Origin: Bufo bufo
Taxonomy: Eukaryota; Chordata; Amphibia; Anura; Bufonidae
NCBI RefSeq assembly: GCF_905171765.1
Contig: NC_053393.1
Coordinates: 185,965,921-186,029,920, forward strand
Direction of reading: 5' to 3'
DNA: 64,000 nt
Below are positions 44,136-55,370 of this stretch, piece by piece. The translations under genes were made by a program, and so were the position numbers. How positions within the stretch are numbered: position 1 is the stretch's first letter; the number at the start of each line of letters is the position of its first letter. The notes under the pieces were generated by a model. It was not told where the DNA came from and made no database searches. It worked only from the letters and a program-made list of their open reading frames with translations.

Positions 44136-44147
44136 TAGGCGCTGGGT

Positions 44148-44372
44148 GACAGGCTCAACTTGCCCCTGATGTAATATATGGCCAAAAAATAACCAGACTG
44201 TTGATGGTTAAATGCACTTGGGTGAAACAGGCTCAGCCTGCAGCTGATGTAGTATATGGCCAAAAAATAACCAGACTGTTGATGGTTAAATGCACTTCAG
44301 TGACACAGGCTCAGCCTGCAGCTGATGTAGGATATAGCACAAAATAACCACACTATCGATGGTTAAATAAAC
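44148..44372 (-). repeat. ~72-bp tandem repeat, three copies
   Basis: GACACAGGCTCAGCCTGCAG, CTGATGTAGTATATGGCC and AAAAAATAACCAGACTGTTG recur three times with increasing divergence toward the promoter side. Confidence 0.85.
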
Positions 44373-44636
44373 TTGGTGATAGCTCGTGCTGGCGCACCAC
44401 AAGTCACAAAATGGCCGCCGATCACCCCAGAAAAAAAGTGATCTAAAAACGCTCTGGGCAGCCTCAAAAAAGTGAGCAAGTCAATAATAGCACTTCAATG
44501 ATCCACAGCTGCAGATCGATCACAGAATGAAGTCTTTTGGAGGAGTTAATCTGCCTAATCTCGCCCTAACGTCGCAGCTGCAACCTCTCCCTATACTGAT
44601 CATAACAGAGTGACGTGCGGCGCTACGTGACTCCAG

Positions 44637-44645
44637 CTTAAATAG
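44637..44645 (-). promoter_or_regulatory. TATA-like box of hAT element 1 promoter
   Basis: On the minus strand CTATTTAAG, about 255 bp from the terminal repeat, in text aligned with CTATATAAG of hAT element 2 (GTGACCCAGCCTCTAT before, GCTGGAGTCACGTAGCG after). The TATA is altered in one base relative to the sister family. Confidence 0.45.
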
Positions 44646-44907
44646 AGGCTGGGTCACATGGTGCACTGGCCAATCACAGCCATGCCAATAGTAGGCAAGG
44701 CTGTGATGGCCTCTTGGGGCAAGTAGTATGACGCTTGTTGATTGGCTGCTTTGCAGCCTTTCAAAAAGCGCCAAGAAAGCGCCGAACACCGAACCCGAAC
44801 CCGGACTTTTACGAAAATGTTCGGGTTCGGGTCCGTGTCACGGACACCCCAAAATTCGGTACGAACCCGAACTATACAGTTCGGGTTCGCTCATCCCTAT
44901 TGATAAG

Positions 44908-46465
44908 TCTTCTATGTGGGACAGTGTCAAAAGCCTTACTAAAATCTAGATATGCGATGTCTACTGCACCTCCACCGTCTATTATTTTAGTCACCCAGTC
45001 AAAAAAAATCTATAAGATTTGTTTGACATGATCTCCCTGAAGTAAACCCATGTTGTTTTTCATCTTGCAATCCATGGGATTTTAGATGTTCCACAATCCT
45101 ATCCTTTAATAGGGTTTCCATTCATTTGCCTACTATTGATGTCAGATTCACTGGTCTATAGTTGCTCGATTCCTCCCTACTACCTTTCTTGTGAATGGGC
45201 ACGACATTTGCCAATTTCCAATCTTCCGGGACGACTCCTGTTACTAATGATTGGTTAAATAAATCTGTTAACGGTTTTGCCAGCTCACCACTAAGCTCTT
45301 TTAATAATTTTGGGTGTATCTCATCAGGCCCCTGTGACTTATTTGTCTTCACCTTAGACAGCAAACTTAGAACATCTTCCTCTGTAAAGACACATGCATC
45401 AAACGATTTATTAGTCATCCTTTCTAGTGGAGGTCCTTCTCCTTTTTCTTTTGTAAAAACTGAACAGAAGTATTCATTAAGGCAGTCGGGTAGCCCTTTA
45501 TTCTCTTCTACATACCTTCGGTCCTTTGTTTTTAATTTAGTTATTCCTTGTTTTAATTTCCTTTTTTCATTTATATATCTGAAGAATGTCTTATCCCCTT
45601 TTTTCATAGACTGAGCTAGTTTTTCTTCTGCCTGCGCTTTAGAAGTTCTTATAACTTGCTTGGCCTCTCTCTGCCTAATCTTGTAGATTTCCTTATCTTC
45701 ATTGCTCTGGGTTTTTTTATAATTACAAAATGCTAGCTTTTTATTTTTAATGATTTGGGCCACTTCTGCTGAGTACCACAGTGGTCTCTTCCTTTTTTTG
45801 CTTTTACTGACAAGTCTAATGCAATTTTCTGTTGCCTTCAATAATGCACCTTTTAAGTAGTCCCATTTCTCCTGGACTCCATGTAATCCGTTCCAGTCTG
45901 ATAAGGACTCATTTATGACTAATTTCATTTTTGAAAAGTCTGTTTTTCTAAAATCTAAAACTTTTGTTTTTGTGTGGTGGGACTCTTTCACAGTTCTTAT
46001 ATTAAACCACACTGACTGGTGATCACTAGATCCCAAGGTTTCGCCTACAATGACATCATATACCGAATCCAAATTTGTGAATACCAAATCCAAAATGGCC
46101 TCCCTCCGGGTTGGCTCCTCTACCACTTGTTGTAGAGATAACCCCAGTAGGGAATTTAGAATATCTGTACTCCTGGTAGAACTTGCTATTTTGGTTTTCC
46201 AGTTTATATCTGGAAGATTGAAATCTCCCATAATGATAACTTCTCCTTTCATTGTCATTTTAGCTATTTCTTCAACTAGTAGATCATCTAGTTCTTTAAC
46301 TTGACCAGGTGGTCTATATATCACACCTACACGAGTTACTGCATGGTTAGCAAACTGCAACGTAACCCAAACTGACTCTATGTTGGCCTCACCAACTTGT
46401 ATTAGGTTAGATTTAATGCTATCTTTCACATACAGGGCCACTCCTCCTCCTTTCTTGTTGGGCAA
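44908..46465 (-). pseudogene. CR1-type LINE endonuclease (partial) and reverse transcriptase N-terminal part
   Basis: A 447-codon open frame (46465-45122) lacks the first part of the apurinic-type endonuclease. It keeps GGGVALYVKDSI, VGVIYRPPG, MGDFNLPDINW (catalytic Asp/Asn) near 46220 and GSSDHQSVWF (catalytic Asp-His) near 46025. The linker RKRPLWYSAEVAQIIKNKK follows. The reverse transcriptase start is [18 protein letters not shown] near 45330, with VPEDWKLANVVPIHKKGS and NYRPVNLTSIVGK. Downstream text to 44908 is broken by stops (QHGFTSGRSCQTNLI region), and the frame is then cut by hAT element 1. The 5' truncation at the endonuclease is usual for LINEs. Confidence 0.9.
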
Positions 46466-47050
46466 GATAATACAATTGTGGCCTTTGTTGCATTTGTCAC
46501 AGTGAAATAAAAGCGTTAGATAGTGCTGTTATATTCTGGTATATAAAAAACACCCATTTTGGGCAGGACAATAAATTTGCGGCCTTTGCTGCATTTCTGA
46601 CAGTCCACTACAAGTGTTAGATACTGCTGTTACATTCTGTCTTTCAAAAAAACACCCATTTTGGGCAAGATAATAAATTTGCGGCCTTTGCTCCATTTCT
46701 GACAGTCCAATACAAGGGTGATATACCGTTGTTTTATTCTGGTATTCTTAAAACACCCATTTTGGGCAAGATAATACATTAGTGGCCTTTGTTGCATTTG
46801 TGACAGTGAAATACAAGCTTGAAATACTGCAATTATATTCTGGGTTTAAAAAAACACCCATTTTTTGCAATACCCAACATCTGGGGCCTTTGCTGCATTT
46901 GTCACAGTGAAATACAAGCGTTAGATAGTGCTGTTATATTCTGGTATTAAAAAAACACCCATTTTGGGCAGGACAATAAATTTGCAGCCTTTGCTGCATT
47001 TCTGACCGTCCAATACGAGCGTTAGATACTGCTGTTATATTCTGGTATTC
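46461..47050 (+). repeat. ~100-bp tandem array of hAT element 2, second segment
   Basis: Same unit as 35160-35906 (TTGCGGCCTTTGCTGCATTT, CTGACAGTCCAATACAAGCG), about six copies, between the LINE and the piggyBac insertion. Confidence 0.92.
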
Positions 47051-47212
47051 TTAACCTCTTAAGGACACAGGGCATACAGGTACGCCCTGATGTCCTGGTA
47101 CTTAAGGACATAGGGCGTACCTGTACGTCCTGTGTAGTTCCGATCACCGCCGCGCGGCGGGTGGTGATAGGAACTGGGTGCTCTCTGGGGACCCGATAAC
47201 CCGGAACAGGAT

Positions 47213-47296
47213 GGTGATCGGTGGTGTGATAATACACCACCAATCACCATCCTGCGATCCTGAGAGGTGATGGTGACATCACCTCTCAGGATCGGC
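47213..47296. repeat. Hairpin pair in piggyBac element 1 subterminal region
   Basis: Inverted repeats GGTGATCGGTGGTGTG/CACCACCAATCACC (47213-47248, imperfect) and CGATCCTGAGAGGTGA/TCACCTCTCAGGATCG (47254-47293, 16-bp arms). Shorter ones lie upstream (GGGCGTACCTGTACG, GCCGCGCGGC). Confidence 0.75.
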
Positions 47297-47902
47297 TCTG
47301 ATTGGCTGCAGGGGCGGGCAGGCAGTTCAAATTATTGCAGCGCTCCTCTCCTCCTCCTTTCTGTGTCCGGGAGCCGAGGAGAGAGCGCTGAATCGGATCT
47401 CCAGAGCCAGCACCCCCATCTGTGCCCAGCACCCCCTTCACCTTCATTAAAAGGTATTTAGGGAAAGGTTAGGGACAGGTTAGGTTAGGGATATTCAGGG
47501 AAAGTTTAGTTAAAAAAAAAATACGTTTTTGGTTGCATCACCCTAAATCGGGTGTCTGGGGTCCACAGCACAGCTGTGTGACCCTAGACCCCCCCCCCCA
47601 GGGGTGCTGCAGCTTGCCCCCCTGCCGCCCCACAACTTTTTTTGGGGAGCAAGTATTTATTTTTATTTTTCTGCGTACGCTGACTGTGGCCGGCACTCTT
47701 AGCGTCCGGCCACTGTTAGCGCATCGCACACCCCACCGCTGATCAGCCTCGTTTTTTTTAATTTTCTTTCACATTTTTTGCCCTTTTTTATTTAATTATA
47801 TATTTTTTTCTGTTAGGTTTAGGGTAAGTACGTGAACACCCGTGCCCCCACACACACGCACACCAAATAAAGATTTCCACACACGCACACACACACTCCC
47901 CT

Positions 47903-50054
47903 ATGGCCCGCCGGATGTTCTCGGCCAAGGAGGCATACGCCCTGCTTGCCTCCGACTCAGAGTCCCAGTGAGGACGAGAATGACCCCACTTTCCTGTTGT
48001 CATCCGCGTCCTCCTCATCATCTAGTGATGATGATGAGTCCCCAAGGCGGCAGAGACTAGGAACTCTGTGGCCCACACTAGTACGAGAAGCTCTGGGGCT
48101 CGTATTAGTTTTCCGGCCCACCAGTTAAGTCCACCAGTGCCCCCTACCGGTGAACTTGCATGGTGTACCCCAGACCATTTTGAGCCTGCGATTCCTGATT
48201 TTGTTGGCCAATCAGGAATCCATATTCGCACAGTGGGCTTGTCACGGCGGACGTGCACAGTATAACAGATAACACACCAACCAGGCTCTGGACGAGAGAC
48301 AGGGGAAGGGTCACCTCCTAGTTTATCCCTGACCTCTTTCCCTGCACTGCTCAGCCCACAGACAGACCTTAAAGGTAGGTTTGCTGTGTCCTCCAGCCTG
48401 TACTGACAGAACCCTGAACTCCCTGAGATGGTGAAATGGGGAGAAAGGAGCAGCCTGCTTGCACAGAACCTGGATGGGATAGATGACATAAACAACCAAA
48501 CAAGAAATGACACTTATCTGCTGAAAGCAGGAACTGACAGCCAACCTTCCCTCCAAACTTCCCAGACCAAAATGAACAGTATAATCTGCTCAGAGCACTT
48601 AGCTGGAGACCATTTAAACTAATGACTCCACCCAGTGCACCTGATGCGAGGCGGATCCAGCACGGCATCAAAACAAAACTAAATTCGTGCTACAATCCTG
48701 GCTGACCTCCACACATCGTCAGAGTGGGGCATGATAGGGCTTCACTGAAAATGACTATTTTAGTCTTTTTTTCAGTGACCACTTTGTGAACCTGATGGTG
48801 GAGCAAACAAACCTGTTCGCCCAACAGTTCATTGCTCAACACCAGGGTTCCTTTTTCGCCGAGATGAGGACGTTTTGGGGCCTAGTGCTGCATATGGGCC
48901 TAGTCAAAAAACCTAGTGTCAGGCATTACTGGAGTGGGGACGTCCTCTACCAGACCCCACTTTACAGTACGGCCATGACACGTACCCGGTTTGAGGCCAT
49001 CCGGAAATGCCTGCATTATGCAGATAATGCAGCATGTCCCCCCCCCATTTGTCCCCCCACCCAAATTTTTGGAGGCCTATGTACCTGGAAGGGAGGTCGC
49101 GGTTGATGAGTCTCTCATTGCTTTCAAGGGGAGACTCATTTTCCGCAAGTATGTTCCCTCTAAGCGGGCGAGGTATGGCGTAAAGCTGTACAAACTTTGT
49201 GAGAGTACCTCAGGGTACACTTACAAGTTTTGTGTGTACGAGGGGCGAGATTCCTGTATTGAACCCCCAGAAGGTCCCCCCACTCTGGGTGTTAGTGGGA
49301 AACTTGTGTGGGACCTTATGCACCCACTGCTAGATGAGGGTTACCACTTGTATGTGGATAACTTTTATACTCGTATCCCATTGTTCCAGTCCATCGCTGT
49401 CAGATCCACGTCCGCTTGTGGGACCGTGCAGAAAAATCAACGCAACCTCCCTACCCACCCCCTCCAGGTACCTATCCACAGGGGTGCGACCTGCGCCCTT
49501 ACCAGTGGAAACTTGTTGCTGGCCAGATATAAGGACAAGAGGGATGTCTTTGTACTGTCCACAATTCACGATAACGGCATCACCCCTGTCCCTGTGCGAG
49601 GTACCGCGGAAACGGTCCTCAAGCCCGATTGTATCGTCGACCACAATCGGTATATTGGAGGAGTTGATCTCTCTGATCAAGTCCTCAAGCCATATAATGC
49701 CATGCGCAAAACCTGGGCATGGTACAAAAAAGTTGCGGTCTACTTGGTACAGGTTGCCTTGTACAACTCTTTTGTGCTGTCCCAGAGCGCTGGCAACACA
49801 GGGAAATTCCTGACCGGGAAAGAGCAGGCCGGAGTACCTCGGGAACTGGAGGCGCCCGGATCGTCCCTGGCAAACACTTGCCAGGTGTGGTCCCCCATAC
49901 TGGAAAGAAGGGACGGGCCCAAAAAAAGTGCAGAGTGTGTCACAGGTGGGAGATACGAAAGGACATCACCACTCAGTGTGACACGTGCCCCGATCATCCG
50001 GGCCTCTGCATTGACGGTTGCTTCAGGGAGTACCACACTTCCATGGAGTACTAA
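47903..50054 (+). pseudogene. piggyBac transposase, frameshifted and interrupted by a solo LTR
   Basis: The likely start is the ATG at 47903 (MARRMFSAKEAYALLASDSE). A stop/frameshift follows near 47970, after which the acidic region SEDENDPTFLLSSASSS continues in another frame. The core runs from GIHIRTVGFTE (48220), across the solo LTR (48240-48736), to DHFVNLMVEQTNLFAQQF. Another shift lies at a C run near 49040. The catalytic Asp triad is recognisable: VAVDESLIAFKGR near 49105, LYVDNFYTR near 49355 and GGVDLSDQ near 49665. The C-terminal Cys-rich finger (CRVCHRWEIRKD, CDTCPDHPGLC) is at 49940-50040 in a shifted frame, ending with TAA at 50052. It formerly moved TTAA-flanked elements. Confidence 0.92.
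48240..48736. mobile_element. Solo LTR in the piggyBac transposase
   Basis: 497 bp begins TGTCACGGCGGACG and ends GGGGCATGATA, flanked by the exact 5-bp duplication GGGCT (48235-48239 and 48737-48741). Removing it and one GGGCT restores the transposase frame (IRTVGF then TEND). The TGTCACG start resembles the gypsy LTRs at 7495 and 14603, so a Ty3/gypsy source is likely. The final base pair departs from the usual CA. Confidence 0.9.
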
Positions 50055-50699
50055 ATTTATAATCCCCTTCCCCAATTTTTTATTCCATTTAGCCACTGAC
50101 AATCGGAAAAAAACTATGGTTCTCAGACTTGAGACACTAAAACAAAAAAAATATTTTTAAAAAAAAATTATTTTGTAAAACTAAAATAAATTAAAAAAAG
50201 TAGACATATTAGGTATCGCCACGTCCGTAAGAATCTGCTCTATAAAAATACCCCATGACCTAACCTCTCAGATGAGCACGGTCAAAAAAATTAAATAAAA
50301 ACGGTGCAAAAAAAGGTATTTTTTTGTCACCTTACATCACAAAAATTGTAATAGCAAGCGATCAAAAAGTCATATGCCCCCGAAAATAGTGCAAATAAAA
50401 CTGTCCTCTCATCCAGCAAAAAAGGAGCCCCTACCTAAGATAATCGGCTAAAAAAAAAAAAAACTGACTCTTAGACTATGGAGATACTAAAATGTTTTTA
50501 TTTTGTTTATAAAAGGATAATATAGTGTAAAACTAAAATAAATAAAAAAAAAGTTGAAATATTAGGTATTGCCGCGTCCGTAAGAATCTGCTCTATAAAA
50601 ATACCCCATGACCTAACCCCTCAGATGAACACGGTCAAAAAAATAAAATTAAGACGGTGCCAAAACAGCTATTTTTGGGCAAATTTTCCATTTTAAATC

Positions 50700-51560
50700 G
50701 TTTTTTCCAGTAACAAAGCAAGGGTTAACAGCCGAACAAAACTTAATATTTATTACTCTGATTTTTCAGTTTACAGAAACACCCCATATGTGGTAGTAAA
50801 CTGCTGTATGACCAAACGGCAGGGTGCAGAAGGAAAGGAACGTTGTATAGTTTCAGGAAGACAGATTTTGATGGCCTTTTTTTGGCACCATGTCCCATTT
50901 GAAGTACCCCTGATGCACCCCTAGAGTAGAAACTCCATAAAAGTGACACCATCTAAGAAAGTACACCCCTCAAGGTATTCAAAACTGATTTTACAAACTT
51001 TATTAACCCTTTAGGTGTTCCTCAACAGTTTATGGCAAATGGAGATAAAATTTCAGAATTTCTATTTTTGGTAACCTTGCCTCACAAAAATGTAATATAG
51101 AGCAACCAAAAATCATATGTACCCTAAAAATAGTCCCAACAGAACTGCCACCTTATCCCGTAGTTTCCAAAATGGGGTCACTTTTATGAAGTTTCTACTC
51201 TAGGGGTGCATTAGGGGAGCTTCAAATGGGACATGGTGTAAATAAACCAGTCCAGAAAAATCTACCTTCCAAAAACCACACTGCGTACCTTTCCTTCTCT
51301 GCCCTACCGTGTGCCCGTACAGTAGTTTACGGCCACATATAGGGTGTTTCTGCAAACTACAGAATCAGGGCAATAAATATAGCATTTTGTTTGGCTGTTA
51401 ACCCTTGCTTTGTTACTGGAAAAAATGGATTAAAATGGAAAATTTGCCCAAAAATTGAAATTCTGAAATTTTATCTCCATTTGCCATTAACTCTTGTGGA
51501 TCACCTAAAGGGTAAACAACGTTTGTAAAATCAGTTTTAAATACCTTGAGGTGTGTAGTT
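50700..51560. repeat. Long inverted repeat in piggyBac element 1
   Basis: The left arm, from 50707 (CCAGTAACAAAGCAAGGGTT) to about 51060, is the inverted counterpart of 51170-51560 (AACCCTTGCTTTGTTACTGG). The arms are about 350-380 bp at roughly 80% similarity by eye. The same module appears twice in direct orientation in piggyBac element 2. Confidence 0.85.
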
Positions 51561-52075
51561 TTTAGAATGGGGTCATTTTTGGGTGGTTTCTATTATCTAA
51601 GCCTCACAAAGTGACTTCAGACCTGAACTGGTCCTTAAAAAGTGGGTTTTTGAAAATTTCAGAAAAAATTTTAAGATTTGCTTCTAAACTTCTAAGCCTT
51701 GTAAAATCCCCAAAAAATTTAATGTCATTCCTAAAATGATCCAAACATGAAGTAGACATATGGGGAATGTAAAGTAATAACTATTTTTGTAGGTATTACT
51801 ATGTATTATAGAAGTAGAGAAATTGAAACTTGGAAATTTGCAAATTTTTCAACATTTTTGGCAAATTTGGTATTTTTTTATAAATAAAAATGCATTTTTT
51901 TGACTCAATTTTACCAGTGTCATGAAGTACAATATGTGATGAAAAAACAATCTCAGAATGGCCTGGATAAGTCAAAGCGTTTTAAAGTTATCACCACATA
52001 AAGTGACACTGGTCAGATTTGCAAATAATGGCCTGGTCCTTAAGGTGAAATAGGGCCGTGTCCTTAAGGGGTTAT

Positions 52076-52657
52076 AACACCCATTTTGGGCAAGATAATA
52101 CATTTGTGGCCTTTGCTGCATTTTTCACAGTGAAATACAAGCTTGAAATACTGCAATTATATTCTGGGTTTAAAAAAACACCCATTTTTTCAATACCCTA
52201 CATGTGGGGCCTTTGCTGCATTTGTCACAGTAAAATACAAGCGTTAGATAGTGATGTTATATTCTGGTATTAAGAAAACACCCATTTTGGGCAAGATAAT
52301 AAATTTGCGGCCTTTGCTGCATTTCTGACAGTCCAATACAAGCGTTATATACCGCTGTTATATTCTGGAATTTAAAAAACACCCATTTTGGGCAAGATAA
52401 TACATTTGCGGCCTTTGCTGCATTTGTCACATTCCAATACAAGTGTTAGATACTGCTGTTACATTCTTGTTTTAAAAAACACCCATTTTGGGCAATATAA
52501 TAAATTTGTGGTTTTTGCTGCATTTCTGACAGTCCAATACAAGTGTTAGATACTGCTGTTACATTCTTGTTTTAAAAAAAACAACCATTTAGGGAAAGAT
52601 AATACATTTGCGGCCTTTGTTGCATTTGTCACAGTCAAATAAAAACTTTAACCCCTT
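52076..52657 (+). repeat. ~100-bp tandem array of hAT element 2, third segment
   Basis: About six further units between the two TTAA elements, same consensus as 35160-35906. Confidence 0.92.
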
Positions 52658-52734
52658 AGGGACGCATGACGTATCGGTACGGCATGTTTCCCGAGTCCTT
52701 AAGGACCCATGACGTACCGTTACGTCATGTGTTG

Positions 52735-53567
52735 TTCCGATCACTGCCGTGCGGCTGGCAGTGATCGGAACCCGGTGCCTGCTCAAATCATTGAGCAGGC
52801 ACCTCGGCTAAATGCAAGGGGGAGTCCCGTGACCCCCCCATGTCCGCGATCGCAACAAACCGCAGGTCAATTCAGACCTGCGGTTTGTTGCGCTTTCTGC
52901 AGTTTCTGATCGCTGCGGTCCCTGACCGCGGCGATCAGAAACTTTAGTGTTGCAAAAATATATATTTATCACTGCCCCTGCACCTCTGAATGATTTTAGC
53001 CCGGTGGGAGGTGCAGGGAAGGGGTTGCGGGCGGTGGGGGCGTTGCGGGAGGTGCGGCAGGCGGGATCGCGATCCCCCGCCCGCCTCCCATTGAATAATC
53101 GTTGGTGTTCAGTGGGTATACCAGGGTGCCAGCACATTGCTGGCACCCTGGTATAAATGGCTGACATCGGTGATGCGATGTCAGCCGTTTAACCCTTTCC
53201 ATACAGCGGTCCGTACGGACCGCTGTATGGAAAAGGTTAACAGCTCAGGGAGCTCCCTCCCTCTCCGATCGGGGGGCTGCAGTGCCTTTGCAGCCCCCCG
53301 ATGGAGAGGGAGAGAGCCCCCAGACAGCCCCCCGAAGCCCCGTGCTCACCCTTCCCCATCTGCGAAGTTCTGAGCAGACGGGGAAGGTTCTTATGGCAAC
53401 AGGACGCCTGCTCAGGCGTCCTGCTGTCCATGGTGCTGAACAGATCTGTGCTAAAAGCATAGATCTGTTCAGTGTAAGTAAAATACAGTGCAGTACCCTA
53501 TATAGAGTACAGTACTGTATTATACAGACATCAGACCCACTGGATCTTCAAGAACCAAGTGGGTCTG
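52735..53567. repeat. Chain of eleven or more hairpins
   Basis: Successive inverted repeats (outer limits): 52735-52770, 52774-52803, 52852-52891 (17-bp arms), 52901-52943, 53117-53155 (18-bp arms, 3-bp loop), 53159-53186, 53197-53232 (perfect 36-bp palindrome), 53259-53310, 53350-53387, 53400-53423 (11-bp arms), 53436-53472 (12-bp arms) and 53532-53567. Most arms are exact or have one mismatch. The open frames across it carry no known domain. Confidence 0.9.
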
Positions 53568-54554
53568 GGTAAAAAAAAAAAGTGAAAAAAAGTAAAAATC
53601 AAAAAACACATTTATCACTGAATAAAAATGAAAAAAAAAAAATTCCCTACACATGTTTGGTATCACCGCGTCCGTAACGACCTGATCTATATAACGGTCA
53701 TGTTACTTTACCCGAACGGTGAACGCCATAAAAATAAAAAACTATGATGAAATTGAAATTTTGCCCACCTTACTTCCCAAAAAAAGGTAATAAAAGTGAT
53801 CAAAAAAGTCGCATGTATGCCAAAATTGTAACAATCAAACCGTCATCTCATCCCGCAAAAAATGAGACCCTACTTAAGATAATCGCCCAAAAACTGAAAA
53901 AACTATGGCTCTTAGACTATGGAAACACTAAAACATGATTTTTTTGGTTTCAAAAATGAAATCATTGTGTAGAACTTACATAAATTAAAAAAAAGTATAC
54001 ATATTAGGTATCGCCGCGTCCGTATCGACCGCCTCTATAAAAATATCACATGACCTAACCCCTCAGAAGACCACCGTAAAAAAATAAAAATAAAAACGGT
54101 GTAAAAAAAGCCATTTATTGTCATCTTACGTCACAAAAAGTGTAATAGCAAGCGATCAAAAAGTCATATGCACCCCTAAATAATGCAAATCAAACCATCA
54201 TCTCATCCCGCAAAAAATGAGACCCTACTTAAGATAATCGCCCAAAAACTGAAAAAACTATGGCTCTTAGACTATGGAGACACTAAAACTTTTTTTTTGT
54301 TTTAAAAATGAAATCGTTGGGTAAAACTTACATAAATTAAAAAAATTGTATACATATTAGGTATCGCCGCGTCCGGGAAAACCTGCTCTATGAAATTACC
54401 ACATGATCTAACCTGTCAGATGAATTTTGTAAATAACAAAAAAAAAAAAACTGCCAAAAAAGCTATTTCTTGTTACCTTGCCGCACAAAAAGTGTAATAT
54501 AGAGCAACCAAAAATCATATGTACCCTAAACTAGTACCAACAAAACTGCCACCC

Positions 54555-55370
54555 TATTCCGTAGTTTCTAAAATGGGGTCACTTTTCTGGAGTTTCTACT
54601 CTAGGGGTGCATCAGGGGGGCTTCAAATGGGACATGGTGTTAAAAAACCAGTCCAGCAAAACGTGCCTTCCAAAAACCGTATGGCATTCCTTTCCTTCTG
54701 CGCCCTGCCGTGTGCCCGTACAGCGGTTTACGACCACATATGGGGTGTTTCTGTAAACTACAGAATCAGGGCCATAAATAATGAGTTTTGTTTGGCTGTT
54801 AACCCTTGCTTTGTAACTGGAAAAAAAATATTAAAATGGAAAATCTGCCAAAAAAGTGAAATTTGGAAATTGGATCTCTATTTTCCATTAAATCTTGTGC
54901 AACACCTAAAGGGTTAACAAAGTTTGTAAAATCAGTTTTGAATACCTTGAGGGGTGTAGTTTCTTAGATGGGGTCACTTTTATGGAGTTTCTACTCTAGG
55001 GGTGCATCAGGGGGGCTTCAAATGGGACATGGTGTCAAAAAAACCAGTCCAGCAAAATCTGTCTTCCAAAAACCAAACGGCGCACCTTTCACTCTACGCC
55101 CCGCTGTGTGGCCGTACAGTAGTTTACGGCCACATATGGGGTGTTTTTGTAAACGGCAGAGTCAGGGCAATAAAGATACAGTCTTGTTTGGCTGTTAACC
55201 CTTGCTTTGTTAGTGGAAAAAATTGGTTAAAATGGAAAATTAGGCAAAAAAATGAAATTCTCAAATTTCATCCCCATTTGCCAATAACTCTTGTGCAACA
55301 CCTAAAGGGTTAACGAAGTTTGTAAAATCAGTTTTGAATACCTTGAGGGGTGTAGTTTCTTAGATGGGGT
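54555..55370. repeat. Direct tandem ~410-bp modules in piggyBac element 2
   Basis: The module with TTTCTACTCTAGGGGTGCAT, GCTTCAAATGGGACATGGTG and GTTTGGCTGTTAACCCTTGC occurs at about 54555-54960 and again at 54968-55370. Each ends with ATACCTTGAGGGGTGTAGTT. Confidence 0.88.

Larger units (their letters stand above)
37026..44899 (-). mobile_element. hAT element 1, 7.9 kb, nearly intact
   Basis: Ends TAGAATTGAGCGAAC and the complement of TAGGGATGAGCGAAC, with exact 8-bp duplication TTGATAAG. On the minus strand the order is end, promoter-like CCAAT/TATA text (44620-44700), a short 72-bp array (44148-44372), a 295-bp array (42829-44135), transposase (42806-39458), a 141-bp array (39345-37400), end. 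It is the innermost insertion of the nest, and its arrays and coding region show little decay, so it is probably the youngest element in the window. Confidence 0.94.
35907..46460 (-). mobile_element. CR1-type LINE, 5'-truncated (copy 2), split by hAT element 1
   Basis: The 3' end, read on the minus strand at 35907, is ACACATTCTATGTTTCTATG, with CR1-like 8-bp units. The 5' side stops inside the endonuclease domain at about 46460, directly against hAT array text (TTGGGCAAGATAATAC). No target duplication is obvious, and a few bases of the array unit seem lost. Its own length without the hAT insertion is about 2.7 kb. Copy 1 lies at 16746-19769. Confidence 0.9.
47055..52071 (+). mobile_element. 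piggyBac element 1, 5.0 kb
   Basis: TTAA at 47051-47054 and a mutated TTAT at 52072-52075 flank ends CCTCTTAAGGACACAGGGC and GCCGTGTCCTTAAGGGG. The array unit reads GGTATTC-TTAA-AACACCC elsewhere, which restores the empty site. It holds a piggyBac transposase with frameshifts, a solo LTR inside that gene, ~354-bp direct repeats (attaggtat starts at 50207 and 50561) and a long inverted repeat (50700-51560). It is inactive. Confidence 0.93.
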
